Positions 53,046 through 62,467 of a DNA stretch of 64,000 nt are shown piece after piece; position 1 is the stretch's first letter, and every line of letters starts with the position of its first letter. Both the position numbers and the translations under genes were made by a program. Below the pieces are notes generated by a model that made no database searches, was not told the DNA's origin, and saw nothing but the letters and a program-made list of their open reading frames with translations. Source of the stretch: Candidatus Epulonipiscium sp. Its GTDB lineage: Bacteria > Bacillota_A > Clostridia > Lachnospirales > Cellulosilyticaceae. The DNA lies in NCBI GenBank assembly GCA_012841565.1, contig DUUM01000251.1:12019-76018 (forward strand). Direction: 5' to 3'.

Positions 53046-55409
53046 ATGTTAAGTAAGGAAAATAAAAGTGGTCGCGTGGAAAAGTTAAAAGAGTACGATA
53101 TGGAGCAGGTAAAATTAACAGACGCTTACTATGTAAATGCTTTCAATAAGGCTATTGATTATTTAAGAGGCTTAGACCCAGCGCGTTTAGTAGCAGGGTT
53201 TAGAGAAGTGGCAAAATTACCGAAAAAGGCAAATCGGTATGGTGGCTGGGAAGATAGTATGATTCAAGGACATACACTAGGTCATTATCTAAGTGCTATT
53301 GCCCAGACCTATAAAAATAGTAAAGATAACAAAACGCTTAATAAAGAATTTAAAGAAAAAATAGATTATGTAATTGATGAATTAGCAGAGTGTCAAAAGG
53401 CAAATGATAATGGCTATTTATTTGCAACAGATGAAACACATTTTGATATTATTGAAGGGAAAACAACGGGTCCAACTTGGGTGCCTTGGTATACCATGGA
53501 TAAAATCTTAATGGGCCTCATTGATGTTTATAAATATGGTGATAATGAAAAGGCATTACAAGTTGCAAGTCGTTTAGGGGATTGGGCTTATAATAGAGCC
53601 AAACTCTGGGATGATACCCTGCAAACAAGGGTGTTAAATGTTGAATATGGAGGGATGAATGACTGTTTATATGAATTATATAAAATGACAGGCAAGGAGA
53701 ATCATTTAGTGGCAGCTCATAAATTTGATGAGGATTCTTTGTTTGAGCCAATCTCTAAAGGAGATAATATATTAGCCAACAAACATGCTAATACAGCCAT
53801 TCCTAAATTTGTAGGTGCTTTAAACCGTTACCGAACCCTAGGAGAAGAGGAAGCATTTTATTTGAGAGCGAGTAAATCGTTCTGGAATATGGTATTAAAA
53901 GAACATACCTATGTAACCGGTGGCAATAGTGAAGATGAGCACTTTAAACCAGCTGGAAAACTAGATGGAACACGAACAGGGGTTAATAATGAAACGTGTA
54001 ATACTTATAATATGTTAAAGCTTTCTAGAGAATTATTTAAAATCACCAAGGATGTCAAATATGCGGATTACTATGAAAAAACATTTATCAATGCCATTAT
54101 GGCTTCGCAGAACCCTGAAACTGGCATGACTATGTATTTTCAACCGATGGAAACAGGGCACTTTAAAGTTTTTGGTTCTCAAACGGATCATTTTTGGTGT
54201 TGTACAGGAACAGGCATGGAGAATTTCACCAAGTTAAATGATAGTTTGTATTATCATGATGATCAGGAGCTCTACGTCAATATGTATTTAAGCTCTACAT
54301 TAAATTGGGAAGAAAAAGGGTTTCAACTAAAGCAAAAAGCCCAATTGCCAGATAGTGATCAGGCTGTTTTTACAATCCAGACTGCGCAAGAAGAGGTTAT
54401 TAAGATTAAATTTAGATCTCCAGCATGGATTGCAGAAGGTGAAATGGTAGAAGTCTCTTTAAATAGTGAAATTCTAGATATACAAGCCGTAGAAGGTTAT
54501 ATTGAGATTAGTAGGGTTTGGAAAGCGGGAGACCAAGTCACATTAAAGTTTCCAATGGAAGTGCAGGTATCAAGGCTACCAGATAATAAAAATACAGTGG
54601 CATTTACTTACGGACCCCTTGTTTTAAGTGCGGGATTTGGAACAGATGAGATGAGGACAGCGCCTCATGGCATTCAAGTTTTAAAATCAACAAAAGAGAC
54701 GTCAGTTAAGGATTATATCACTATAAAGGAAGGCAGTGTTGATGATTGGTTAGAGAATATTAAGAAGAATTTAGTTCAAACAGAGGGGAAAATAGAGTTT
54801 ACCTTAAAGAACACAGACGAAGATGAACGTCTAAAATTCACTCCTCATTATAAAAGGTATAAAGATAGGTATGGTATTTATTTTACCTTAGTTGAAATAG
54901 ATTCAAAGGAATTTCAAAAGAAAATTTTGGAAAAAAAGGAAAAAGAAAAAATAGCAGAAGCAACCATTGATAGTGTCCAGATTACAAATGATCAACATGA
55001 GCTTCAACATAATTTGCAAGGAAACTCATCAGGAGGCAGTTTCGGGGGATTCATGCTGCGACATGCTAATCTAAGTAAAAGTCCTGAAGAAGGCTCAGGC
55101 TGGTTTAGCTATGATATGAAGGTTAACCCGTCAATTAAGAACTATGTTTCTATAAAATACTATAGTGGAAATGCGGGAAGGACTCTAAATTTATATATAG
55201 ATAATCAGCTATTAAAAGAAGAAACAATCCAAAAGGACGATTTGGCCGAATTTTATGATGTTTATTATGAAATCCCAAGTCAGTGGATAGCTGGAAAAGA
55301 TCAAGTAACAATTAAATTTGCAAACAGGGATGCCAGTGTTGTTGGTGGGATATTTGATAGGATTTGTATTTTAAAAGATTATGCTGCAAATTCAGAGTTA
55401 GAAAGGTAA
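53046..55409 (+). CDS. GH127 beta-L-arabinofuranosidase
   Basis: 787 residues; ATG at 53046 has AAGGAAGGGG upstream, the earlier TTG does not. The (alpha/alpha)6 barrel fills the first ~500 residues (KANRYGGWEDSMIQGHTLGH). Zinc/catalytic site: Glu316 and Cys318 in NNETCNTYNM, Cys385 and Cys386 in FWCCTGTGMEN, matching the Cys-nucleophile chemistry of HypBA1-type enzymes. C-terminal beta domains follow, the last (about 650-785, GSGWFSYDMKV) looking like an extra galactose-binding-type sandwich. No signal peptide, so it cleaves imported beta-L-arabinofuranosides (from extensin or other plant glycoproteins) in the cytoplasm. Confidence 0.92.
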   Translation: MLSKENKSGRVEKLKEYDMEQVKLTDAYYVNAFNKAIDYLRGLDPARLVAGFREVAKLPKKANRYGGWEDSMIQGHTLGHYLSAIAQTYKNSKDNKTLNKEFKEKIDYVIDELAECQKANDNGYLFATDETHFDIIEGKTTGPTWVPWYTMDKILMGLIDVYKYGDNEKALQVASRLGDWAYNRAKLWDDTLQTRVLNVEYGGMNDCLYELYKMTGKENHLVAAHKFDEDSLFEPISKGDNILANKHANTAIPKFVGALNRYRTLGEEEAFYLRASKSFWNMVLKEHTYVTGGNSEDEHFKPAGKLDGTRTGVNNETCNTYNMLKLSRELFKITKDVKYADYYEKTFINAIMASQNPETGMTMYFQPMETGHFKVFGSQTDHFWCCTGTGMENFTKLNDSLYYHDDQELYVNMYLSSTLNWEEKGFQLKQKAQLPDSDQAVFTIQTAQEEVIKIKFRSPAWIAEGEMVEVSLNSEILDIQAVEGYIEISRVWKAGDQVTLKFPMEVQVSRLPDNKNTVAFTYGPLVLSAGFGTDEMRTAPHGIQVLKSTKETSVKDYITIKEGSVDDWLENIKKNLVQTEGKIEFTLKNTDEDERLKFTPHYKRYKDRYGIYFTLVEIDSKEFQKKILEKKEKEKIAEATIDSVQITNDQHELQHNLQGNSSGGSFGGFMLRHANLSKSPEEGSGWFSYDMKVNPSIKNYVSIKYYSGNAGRTLNLYIDNQLLKEETIQKDDLAEFYDVYYEIPSQWIAGKDQVTIKFANRDASVVGGIFDRICILKDYAANSELER

Positions 55410-55473
55410 GGGCTCGCTATAGACCAACCAAAAGTATTTAAAACTGCACAGAAGATCTAGAGTAATGTAAATA

Positions 55474-55532
55474 AAAAAACCGTGAAATTTAGAGTGAAAT
55501 ATTCCTACTCTAAATTTTGCGGTTTTTATTTT
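55474..55532 (+). terminator. Terminator after GH127 gene
   Basis: AAAAAACCG and CGGTTTTT arms continue into AAATTTAGAGT/ACTCTAAATTT, loop of about 10 nt, T-run after. Nearly symmetrical, possibly active in both directions. Confidence 0.85.
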
Positions 55533-55734
55533 AGCTCATACTGTATTGTTGTACGCTTACTTAGAAAGTGTAATGATGCAGGATTAAGATACTACTTTAA
55601 CAGAAGTATCTTTAATGTTTAAGTAAAGCCTATAGGTTTAGATAGACAATATGCTCTTTTAAAAATAGGGATAGTATGTTGTACATGTAAAGATGAATAG
55701 GTATTTGCCTATAAAAATATATTTAGTAAACATA

Positions 55735-55799
55735 TTGACTATATTATCAATAAAGGGTATTATGTATTTATAACAGTTATAGTGAAACGTATAACGTTT
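55735..55799 (+). promoter_or_regulatory. Promoter plus dyad before GH43 remnant and GH51 group
   Basis: TTGACT (55735-55740), 17-bp spacer, TATTAT (55758-55763). Twenty bases on lies AAACGT-ATA-ACGTTT (55785-55799), a 6-bp-arm dyad at operator distance from the start point. The binding protein is unknown; the ArsR-type regulator at 58484, AraR and YesN are candidates. The rest of 55533-55834 shows only AT-rich DNA. Confidence 0.55.
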
Positions 55800-55834
55800 A
55801 GATTAAAATAAAATAATTTAAAAATGAGTAGGGG

Positions 55835-56340
55835 ATGAGAGGTATATTTAAACTGAAGAGACCAAGTAAACTAATAATAAGCATTTTATTTGCCTCTATT
55901 ATGTTGGTTGGTTGCCAACCTAAGCATGTGGCTTATAGGGGATTTCAAAGAATGGGGGATGAACTATTATGTTCGATGAATCGCAGTGGGGAGAATTAAA
56001 TACCCATGATCCATCTATTGTAAAAGACGGAGACACTTATTATGTTTTTTCAACAGATGCATCTTATGGAGACATACATAAAAGAGGCGTGCAAATATCA
56101 GATAATAATAAAGAAGCTCATGTAGCCTTAGAGATTCATCTTAAAGATAATAAAATAACAGGTCAAAGAACTGGCGAGTATGAGATTTATAATGATTATC
56201 ACATTGAGATGACAATAGATGGGGAAATTTACGATGGGGTTGTGATCAAACAATACGACTGGGAACGAGAAGAAGAGGTTATAGCATTTACCCTAATGAG
56301 TGAAAAAGGTTTGGCCATATGGGGCAGTAGCAAGTTGTAA
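55835..56340 (+). pseudogene. GH43 arabinanase-like lipoprotein gene, core deleted
   Basis: Start at 55835 after GTAGGGG gives a lipoprotein signal (LFASIMLVGCQPKHVAY). The frame is then lost and at about 55969 a second frame begins inside the first GH43 blade (NTHDPSIVKDGDTYYVFSTD, with the catalytic-base Asp of HDPSI). After GVQIS it jumps directly to the C-terminal beta domain of GH43 arabinanases (TGEYEIYNDYHIEMTI, EEVIAFTLMSEKGLAIWG) and stops. Most of the five-bladed propeller, with the other two acidic residues, is deleted. It was probably a secreted endo-1,5-alpha-L-arabinanase. Confidence 0.75.
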
Positions 56341-56367
56341 AAAAAGAAGAACATAAGGGGTGATCAG

Positions 56368-56622
56368 GTGGAAGTCTTAAAGTCTATGTGTAAAAAATGT
56401 TTAGTAAGGGATATGGATGAAGCGGGCTATTTTGAAAATATGTTTACATATATTCGTAACCTAGATGAAACCATAAAATCATCTTCCCAACTGTATGAAC
56501 AAAGGCTTGAGGTCTGCAAAACATGTGAACGTTTAATGAGTGGCATGTGTAATGCATGTGGCTGTTTTGTTGAAATGAGGGCAGCTATTGACCATAATAA
56601 ATGTCCCTATGAAAAATGGTGA
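56368..56622 (+). CDS. Small Cys-rich DUF6171-like protein
   Basis: 84 residues, GTG start after AAGGGGTGATCAG. Cysteines are paired as CKKC (8-11), then CKTC, CNAC and a later Cys (GCF and KCP), a likely zinc-binding arrangement. The acidic middle reads [15 protein letters not shown]. The family is widespread in Lachnospiraceae but uncharacterised. It sits between the GH43 remnant and GH51 genes; GH51 starts 49 bp after its stop. Whether it has any role in arabinan use is unknown; it may be a redox or metal protein that merely hitchhikes. Confidence 0.7.
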   Translation: MEVLKSMCKKCLVRDMDEAGYFENMFTYIRNLDETIKSSSQLYEQRLEVCKTCERLMSGMCNACGCFVEMRAAIDHNKCPYEKW

Positions 56623-56671
56623 TCAATTAATACAAATATATATAAGAAAACAAAGTAAAGGAGATTGTAAA

Positions 56672-58177
56672 GTGGCAAAATTATATATTAATCCAAAAGT
56701 TGAAAAAGGACACATTCACAAAGAAATTCAAGGACATTTTGCAGAGCACTTAGGAAGATGTATCTATGAAGGGATTTATGTAGGGGACAATGAAGAAATT
56801 CCCCATACAAATGGTATGCGAAATGACGTAGTAGAAGCATTAAAAGAACTACGCATCCCTGTTTTAAGGTGGCCAGGTGGTTGCTTTGCAGATGAATACC
56901 ACTGGAAAGATGGTATTGGGCCGAAGGAAAACCGTAAACGTATGATTAACACCCACTGGGGCGGCGTTATAGAAGATAACAGCTTTGGAACTCATGAATT
57001 TATGGAGTTATGTGAACAACTAGGGTGTAAAACATATATTAATGGAAATCTAGGTAGTGGAACGGTTCAAGAAATGTCAGAGTGGGTAGAGTATCTTACT
57101 TTTGAAGGTGTATCCCCTATGGCGGAGCTACGTAAGGCAAATGGCCGTGAAAAACCATGGCAGGTAGATTATTTTGGCGTTGGGAATGAAAACTGGGGAT
57201 GTGGTGGAAATATGACCCCCGAACATTATGCTAATGAGTATCGCCGGTACCAGACATATGTAAGAACCTATAATTCTGATAAACCACTTCAAAAAATAGC
57301 GTGTGGTGCTAACGTAGATGATTATAATTGGACGGAAAATGTCCTAAAGACAACCGGCCGTTCACCGGCGTTTTTACATGGTTTTATGGATGGTTTATCC
57401 TTGCACCACTATACCTTTGCAAATGGGTGGGAAAACAAGACAAGTGCCACTGAATTTGATGAAAAGGAATGGTATGCCACGATGAATCAGGCGCTTTACA
57501 TGGAAACACTCATTAAAGGGCATGGGGCTATTATGGATCAGTATGACCCAGAGTATAAAATAGGCATGATTGTTGATGAGTGGGGAACATGGCATCGGGT
57601 AGAACCAGGGACAAATCCAGGATTCTTATACCAACAAAATACTATGCGCGATGCTTTAGTGGCCAGTATTACTCTTAATATTTTCAATAAATACTGTAAG
57701 CGTGTTACCATGGCAAACATAGCCCAAATGATAAATGTACTACAGGCTGTTATTTTAACAGAAGGTAAAAAGATGATTTTAACACCAACGTACCATGTTT
57801 TTAATATGTACAAGCATCACCAAGATGCAAAATTGTTGGAAAGTTCCATTGAGGTAGAATCAATAGGTCTTGAAGAAACTTGCCAAGTTCCAAATTTAAC
57901 AGAATCTGTTTCTTTAGGAAAAGATGGAAAGGTTCACATTACTTTGACGAATTTATCCCATGATCAGACCTATCCAATCCAAAGTGTTTTAGCAGAAAGT
58001 ACGATTAAGGACGTAGAAGGCACAATTCTTACCAACAAAATAGGTGCTCATAATACATTTGATAGTCCAGAAGTTGTAAAGCCAGAAGCATTTACAACCA
58101 TAGAGATAACAGATGGGGGATTTAAATTTGAGATTCCACCTTGTAGTGTTATACATTTAGCGTTACAAATAGCTTAA
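56672..58177 (+). CDS. abfA: GH51 alpha-L-arabinofuranosidase
   Basis: 501 residues. Start is GTG at 56672, 8 bp after AAAGGAGA; longer in-frame starts lie inside the preceding gene. Intact GH51 barrel: [15 protein letters not shown], acid/base Glu173 in GVGNENWG, nucleophile Glu303 in IVDEWGTWH, followed by the C-terminal beta-sandwich. No signal peptide. It removes terminal alpha-L-arabinofuranose from imported arabino-oligosaccharides, the complement to GH127. Length is normal for the family. Confidence 0.95.
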   Translation: MAKLYINPKVEKGHIHKEIQGHFAEHLGRCIYEGIYVGDNEEIPHTNGMRNDVVEALKELRIPVLRWPGGCFADEYHWKDGIGPKENRKRMINTHWGGVIEDNSFGTHEFMELCEQLGCKTYINGNLGSGTVQEMSEWVEYLTFEGVSPMAELRKANGREKPWQVDYFGVGNENWGCGGNMTPEHYANEYRRYQTYVRTYNSDKPLQKIACGANVDDYNWTENVLKTTGRSPAFLHGFMDGLSLHHYTFANGWENKTSATEFDEKEWYATMNQALYMETLIKGHGAIMDQYDPEYKIGMIVDEWGTWHRVEPGTNPGFLYQQNTMRDALVASITLNIFNKYCKRVTMANIAQMINVLQAVILTEGKKMILTPTYHVFNMYKHHQDAKLLESSIEVESIGLEETCQVPNLTESVSLGKDGKVHITLTNLSHDQTYPIQSVLAESTIKDVEGTILTNKIGAHNTFDSPEVVKPEAFTTIEITDGGFKFEIPPCSVIHLALQIA

Positions 58178-58202
58178 ACAATACAAATAATAGAAGGCGA
58201 CG

Positions 58203-58316
58203 ATGACTAAAAAGAATAATGAATTAAAGAATAAGCCTTGGATTATGCAACGGGCAGATCCTTATTATTTACGGTATTTTCCAAAGATGGATTGTAGAAT
58301 CAGTTGTATTTTCTAG
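58203..58316 (+). pseudogene. GH43 N-terminal stub
   Basis: 37 codons beginning MTKKNNELKNKPWIMQRADP, the usual start of GH43 beta-xylosidase/alpha-arabinofuranosidase-type proteins (the Asp of RADP is the catalytic base), then a deletion junction and a stop. Only 26 bp after the GH51 gene, so this was once the next gene of the operon. Nothing else is seen in 58178-58483 except a terminator and a possible operator. Confidence 0.55.
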
Positions 58317-58337
58317 TGTTAAAGAATAATAAAAGAT

Positions 58338-58378
58338 AAAATTATTGCCAATCAACTTATGATTGGCAATAATTTTAT
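58338..58378 (+). terminator. Terminator after GH51/GH43 stub
   Basis: AAATTATTGCCAATCA pairs with TGATTGGCAATAATTT around ACTTA; A-run and T-run flanks. Confidence 0.88.
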
Positions 58379-58412
58379 TAAAGTATAAAGAAATATATAA
58401 GACTGCTTGTTA

Positions 58413-58467
58413 AATTCTCTTAATATGCGTATTATATAAGGAAGCATAGTATTTATTAAAGAGAATT
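58413..58467 (+). promoter_or_regulatory. Nested inverted repeats before ArsR-type regulator
   Basis: AATTCTCTT (58413-58421) and AAGAGAATT (58459-58467) face each other over 37 bp; within them TATGC and GCATA form another pair. The outer arm overlaps the leader of the regulator gene. Candidate autoregulatory site; function inferred only from position. Confidence 0.35.
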
Positions 58468-58483
58468 AGGAAGGTTGATTGAT

Positions 58484-59392
58484 ATGAAAGAATTATCCAA
58501 CATGGAGGCAACTTTAGAAATATGTAAAGCTTTAAGTTCACCAGTTCGCCTTAAGTTACTTAATATTATTTCAAAAGGCAAGCAAGTTAATTTAAATGAA
58601 CTTGCAGGTCAGCTGAATATTACAAATGGAGCTATTACACAACATATTAAAATTTTAGTAGATGCTGGAATCATAGATGTTATGTCTCAACCAGGCATAA
58701 GGGGATCTCAAAAAATCTGTTATTTAAAAGAATATAAGTTTTTAATTGATTTATCACAAAAAGCAATCCCAGAGGAAAACACCTACCAGGTGGAAATACC
58801 AGTAGGTGGTTATACAAAGTATGAAGTTTACCCAACTTGTGGGATGGCTACGGAAACATCATTAATTGGAGAAATTGATGATCCTAGGTATTTTGATGCA
58901 CCAGAAAGAAGTGAAGTAGGAATCATTTGGTTTGGACATGGTTTTGTAGAGTATAGGATTCCAAATTATTTAAAATCTTACAACACACTCAGTGAACTAC
59001 AACTTACATTTGAAATTTCCTCAGAAGCTCCAGGAATTTGTGAGGTGTGGCCAAGTGATATTTATTTTTCACTCAATGATACAGCTCTTGGTTACTGGAC
59101 AAGTCCTGGGGATTATGGTGAGGTAAAAGGTATTTACACCCCACCTTGGTGGCCAGAATGGAATCAATATGGTTTGTTAAAATTACTTTCAATTAATGAA
59201 AAGGGTACATTTATTGATGGCGTTAAAATTTCCAATGTAAATTTAGCCCAGTTAAGAATTGATAATAAAAGTGATATTGTTTTTAAAATAGCTGTCCCTA
59301 AGGATGCTAAGCATGTAGGGGGTGTAACGCTTTTTGGAAAAGGATTTGGGAACTACAATCAGAATATAAATGCTAGAATTATATTTGGATAA
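58484..59392 (+). CDS. ArsR-type regulator with large C-terminal sensor-like domain
   Basis: About 302 residues. An N-terminal winged helix (about 5-85: ALSSPVRLKLLNIISKGKQV, ITNGAITQHIKILVDAGII) is joined to a ~215-residue C-terminal domain with many aromatic residues (WFGHGFVEYRIPNY, EVWPSDIYFSLND, YWTSPGDYGEVKGIYTPPWW, GGVTLFGKGFGNYNQ). Simple ArsR proteins are ~100 residues and sense metals; here there is no metal motif, and a beta-rich, Trp-rich domain suggests sugar sensing. ATG at 58484 is preferred over a TTG 9 bp upstream. It stands between GH51 and araM genes, so arabinofuranoside control is likely. Confidence 0.75.
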   Translation: MKELSNMEATLEICKALSSPVRLKLLNIISKGKQVNLNELAGQLNITNGAITQHIKILVDAGIIDVMSQPGIRGSQKICYLKEYKFLIDLSQKAIPEENTYQVEIPVGGYTKYEVYPTCGMATETSLIGEIDDPRYFDAPERSEVGIIWFGHGFVEYRIPNYLKSYNTLSELQLTFEISSEAPGICEVWPSDIYFSLNDTALGYWTSPGDYGEVKGIYTPPWWPEWNQYGLLKLLSINEKGTFIDGVKISNVNLAQLRIDNKSDIVFKIAVPKDAKHVGGVTLFGKGFGNYNQNINARIIFG

Positions 59393-59446
59393 AAGTATCG
59401 TCTATCATTTTCAATAAACTGTAATTGACAAGAAAGGATGATGGTC

Positions 59447-60703
59447 TTGAATTTACAAGATTTACAAGGAAAATGCCAATGCGGAAAAACCCACCAATTA
59501 TATGTGAAAAAAATAGCAATAGAAGCAAAAGCTCTTTTACAGGTTGAAGAGTTCCTGCTAGAAGAGGGTATTGGAGAAAAACCAGTTTTAATTTGTGATA
59601 AGAATACTTACAATGCTGCCGGCAAGGAACTCTACGATTTGATTATAACTGAGAAAAAAGACGTTATTATACTAGAGCCTAATAAGCTTCATGCAGATGA
59701 AGAAGGAATTAAAGGAATTACAGATAAATTAAAGACTGGAGCCACTGTCCTAATTGCAGTTGGAGCGGGAACAATTCATGATTTAACAAGGTATGTGGCG
59801 AAAGAATATGATTTGCCCTTTGTAGCGGTCCCTACTGCCGCTAGTGTAGATGGTTTTGTATCTACAGTAGCCGCAATGACCATGGAAGGATTTAAAGTTA
59901 CTTATCCAGCTGTATCACCTATTGCTGTATTTGCGGATACTAATATATTTTCTAAAGCGCCTTATCATCTGACGGCATCTGGATTTGCAGATTTACTTGG
60001 TAAGCATACAGCTCTATTAGATTGGGAAATTTCACATATATTAACGGGAGAATATCTATGTAATAAAGTTGTATCTATAGAAAAAGAAGCGGTAGAAAAA
60101 GCAGTAGAAGCTGCAAGAGATATTCAATCAGGTGATCATAAGGCTTATGAGTGTTTAATGCATGGCCTTATTTTATCGGGAATTGCCATGCAAATGATTG
60201 GTAACTCTAGACCAGCATCAGGGGCAGAGCATCATATGTCCCATCTTTGGGAAATGCATGTTATTAATGAAGAATTAGATGCACTCCACGGAGAAAAAGT
60301 CGGTGTAGCCCTAGGAATTATTTGCGATGAATATAAAAAGATAATAGGGATAGACAATATAAGTGACCATATAAGGGCCTACAATGGCCTACCTTATGAA
60401 GAGCTTGAAACTACTTTTAAAAAACTATACCCTGCTATTATAGAAGAAAACACACCAGATGTATTAAAAGACATATCAGAAGATATGTTAGTAGAACAAT
60501 TTGACGAAATAAAAAGACGTGTTGAACAGTTGCCATCAGGAGATCAAATTAGAGAAATACTAAAACAAGTAGGGGCAAAAACCAGTCTTGAAGAAATTGG
60601 CTTAGAAGAAGGGATTTTGGAAAAAAGTGTAGCGTTTTCCCCTTTTGTAAGAAGAAGGATTACCTTAATGAGGGTTTTAAAACGCATTAAGAATCAGAAG
60701 TAG
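59447..60703 (+). CDS. araM: AraM-like sn-glycerol-1-phosphate dehydrogenase
   Basis: About 418 residues. NAD-binding half with AVGAGTIHDLTRYVA and VPTAASVDGFVST; metal ligands (Asp in FADLLGKHTAL, His in SGAEHHMSHLWEM and DALHGEKVGVALG), as in glycerol-1-phosphate dehydrogenases. It reduces dihydroxyacetone phosphate to sn-glycerol-1-phosphate, with NAD(P)H and a metal (Ni or Zn). Bacillus subtilis araM lies inside the ara operon, the same link as here. The start is uncertain: ATG 59438 directly abuts AAGAAAGG, so TTG 59447, at normal spacing, is preferred. Confidence 0.88.
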   Translation: MNLQDLQGKCQCGKTHQLYVKKIAIEAKALLQVEEFLLEEGIGEKPVLICDKNTYNAAGKELYDLIITEKKDVIILEPNKLHADEEGIKGITDKLKTGATVLIAVGAGTIHDLTRYVAKEYDLPFVAVPTAASVDGFVSTVAAMTMEGFKVTYPAVSPIAVFADTNIFSKAPYHLTASGFADLLGKHTALLDWEISHILTGEYLCNKVVSIEKEAVEKAVEAARDIQSGDHKAYECLMHGLILSGIAMQMIGNSRPASGAEHHMSHLWEMHVINEELDALHGEKVGVALGIICDEYKKIIGIDNISDHIRAYNGLPYEELETTFKKLYPAIIEENTPDVLKDISEDMLVEQFDEIKRRVEQLPSGDQIREILKQVGAKTSLEEIGLEEGILEKSVAFSPFVRRRITLMRVLKRIKNQK

Positions 60704-60808
60704 TATTTATTTGTGGAAGTTAAGTTTTCCTGTGAAAAACACTATACATATTATCACTTTTATATTATGATAATAGCTATGTATATTTTAACATAAAGGA
60801 GATAAGAT

Positions 60809-62365
60809 ATGAGTGTTTTAAACGTTAAAAATGTGACCCATGATTTTGGATCGCGTGAAATTTTAAATGATGTTTCTTTTAGATTATTAAAGGGTGAGCA
60901 CGTTGCTCTTGTTGGGGCTAACGGTGAAGGAAAATCTACCTTTTTAAATATTATTACAGGCAAATTAATGCCGGATGAAGGGGTTGTAGAATGGTCTAAC
61001 CGTGTAACAGTTGGTTACTTAGATCAACACTCTGCCCTAAAGCCAGGTACCACTATTCGGGAGAATCTTCGCCTTGCTTTTGACCATTTATTTGACTTAG
61101 AAAATGAAATGCTAGATTTATACAACAATATGGGAGAAGCTTCTGATGATGAGGTAAGCCGTATGATGGAAGATGCGGCGGAGATTCAAAATACCTTAGA
61201 TACAAGTGGATTTTATATGATAGACACTAAGATTGAAGAAATTGCCCAAGGTTTAGGATTGTTTGATATCGGTCTTGATCGGGTGGTAGAAGAGCTAAGT
61301 GGTGGACAACGTACTAAAGTACTTATTACTAAGATTTTACTGCAAAAGCCGACAATTCTTATTCTAGACGAGCCTACTAACTATTTAGATGCAGACCATA
61401 TTGACTGGCTTAAGCATTATCTGGTTAATTATGAAAATGCTTTTATGTTGGTATCTCATGATATTCCCTTTATCAATGACGTGTGTAACCTTATTTATCA
61501 TGTGGAAAATTGTGAACTTACCCGCTATGTGGGTAACTATGACGAGTTCATTCGTCTGTATGAGCTCAAAAAACGCCAACAAGAAAAAGCTTTTGATAAA
61601 CAACAAAAAGAAATTGGAAAACTTGAAGATTTTATTGCCCGTAATAAAGCACGTGTGGCAACAACAGGTATGGCAAAAAGTCGTATGAAAAAATTAGACA
61701 AGATGGATATGATTGAAAAAGTACGTGAAAAGCCAAAACCAGTTTTTTCTTTTAAACAGTACAAAGCGCCTAGTCGGTTTCTTTTGGAGGCTAGTGACTT
61801 AGTGATTGGATACGAGGAATCCCTTACAACGCCTTTGACTTTTAGTATTGAAAGAGGTAAGAAAATTGCTATTTGTGGTGTTAATGGACTTGGTAAATCC
61901 ACTTTGTTAAAAACACTCCTTGGTATCATTCCGCCAATCTCTGGGAAAATCCAATTTGGAGAAAATGTAGAGCATGGCTACTTTGAACAAGAAGACTCTA
62001 GGGATAACACCAACACAGCCCTGGAAGAGATTTGGGAAATGTATCCAGGTCTGACTAACCATGAGGTACGTAGTGAACTTGCTAAATGCGGACTCACTAC
62101 AGATCATATTACAAGCCAGATGAAAGTGCTCTCAGGTGGGGAAAATGCAAAAGTTAGACTGTGTAAAATCCTTCTAAAAGAGCTTAATTTACTTGTATTA
62201 GATGAGCCTACCAACCATTTAGATGCAGAAGCAAAGGATGAGCTTGAAAAAGCCATTCGCAATTTTAAGGGGACAGTGGTAATTGTATGCCATGAGCCCT
62301 ACTTTTACGAAAGTTTTGTAACGGATGTATGGAATGTAGAAGACTGGACAACTAAGGTTGTTTAA
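60809..62365 (+). CDS. ABC-F family ATPase
   Basis: 518 residues, no membrane helices, two ATPase domains. First: Walker A GANGEGKST, signature LSGGQRTK, Walker B LILDEPTNYLD. Linker of long helices with many Lys/Arg (about 235-310). Second: Walker A GVNGLGKST, signature LSGGENAK, Walker B LVLDEPTNHLD. This is the soluble ABC-F layout of ribosome-binding translation factors or antibiotic-resistance proteins; no resistance subtype can be assigned. A ribosome site (AAAGGAGAT) precedes the ATG. It is a separate transcript from araM. Confidence 0.9.
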   Translation: MSVLNVKNVTHDFGSREILNDVSFRLLKGEHVALVGANGEGKSTFLNIITGKLMPDEGVVEWSNRVTVGYLDQHSALKPGTTIRENLRLAFDHLFDLENEMLDLYNNMGEASDDEVSRMMEDAAEIQNTLDTSGFYMIDTKIEEIAQGLGLFDIGLDRVVEELSGGQRTKVLITKILLQKPTILILDEPTNYLDADHIDWLKHYLVNYENAFMLVSHDIPFINDVCNLIYHVENCELTRYVGNYDEFIRLYELKKRQQEKAFDKQQKEIGKLEDFIARNKARVATTGMAKSRMKKLDKMDMIEKVREKPKPVFSFKQYKAPSRFLLEASDLVIGYEESLTTPLTFSIERGKKIAICGVNGLGKSTLLKTLLGIIPPISGKIQFGENVEHGYFEQEDSRDNTNTALEEIWEMYPGLTNHEVRSELAKCGLTTDHITSQMKVLSGGENAKVRLCKILLKELNLLVLDEPTNHLDAEAKDELEKAIRNFKGTVVIVCHEPYFYESFVTDVWNVEDWTTKVV

Positions 62366-62428
62366 TAAATTTATGATTAGATTGTTATAATATAGGCATC
62401 AAGTGTTTATGTTTAGAAATAGGATACG

Positions 62429-62467
62429 AAAAATAAGTCTTTTGACCAAAAAGGCTTATTTTTTTTA
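62429..62467 (+). terminator. Terminator after ABC-F gene
   Basis: AAAAATAAG and CTTATTTTT arms with inner TTTT/AAAA pairing, then a T-run. The following 62468-62640 stretch has a direct repeat GTACAAT but no recognised gene. Confidence 0.75.

Noticed and set aside
60740..60808. ATTATC/GATAAT inverted repeat before the ABC-F gene as an attenuator
   Set aside because: No T-run or alternative pairing and no leader peptide; AT-rich chance pairing is likely.
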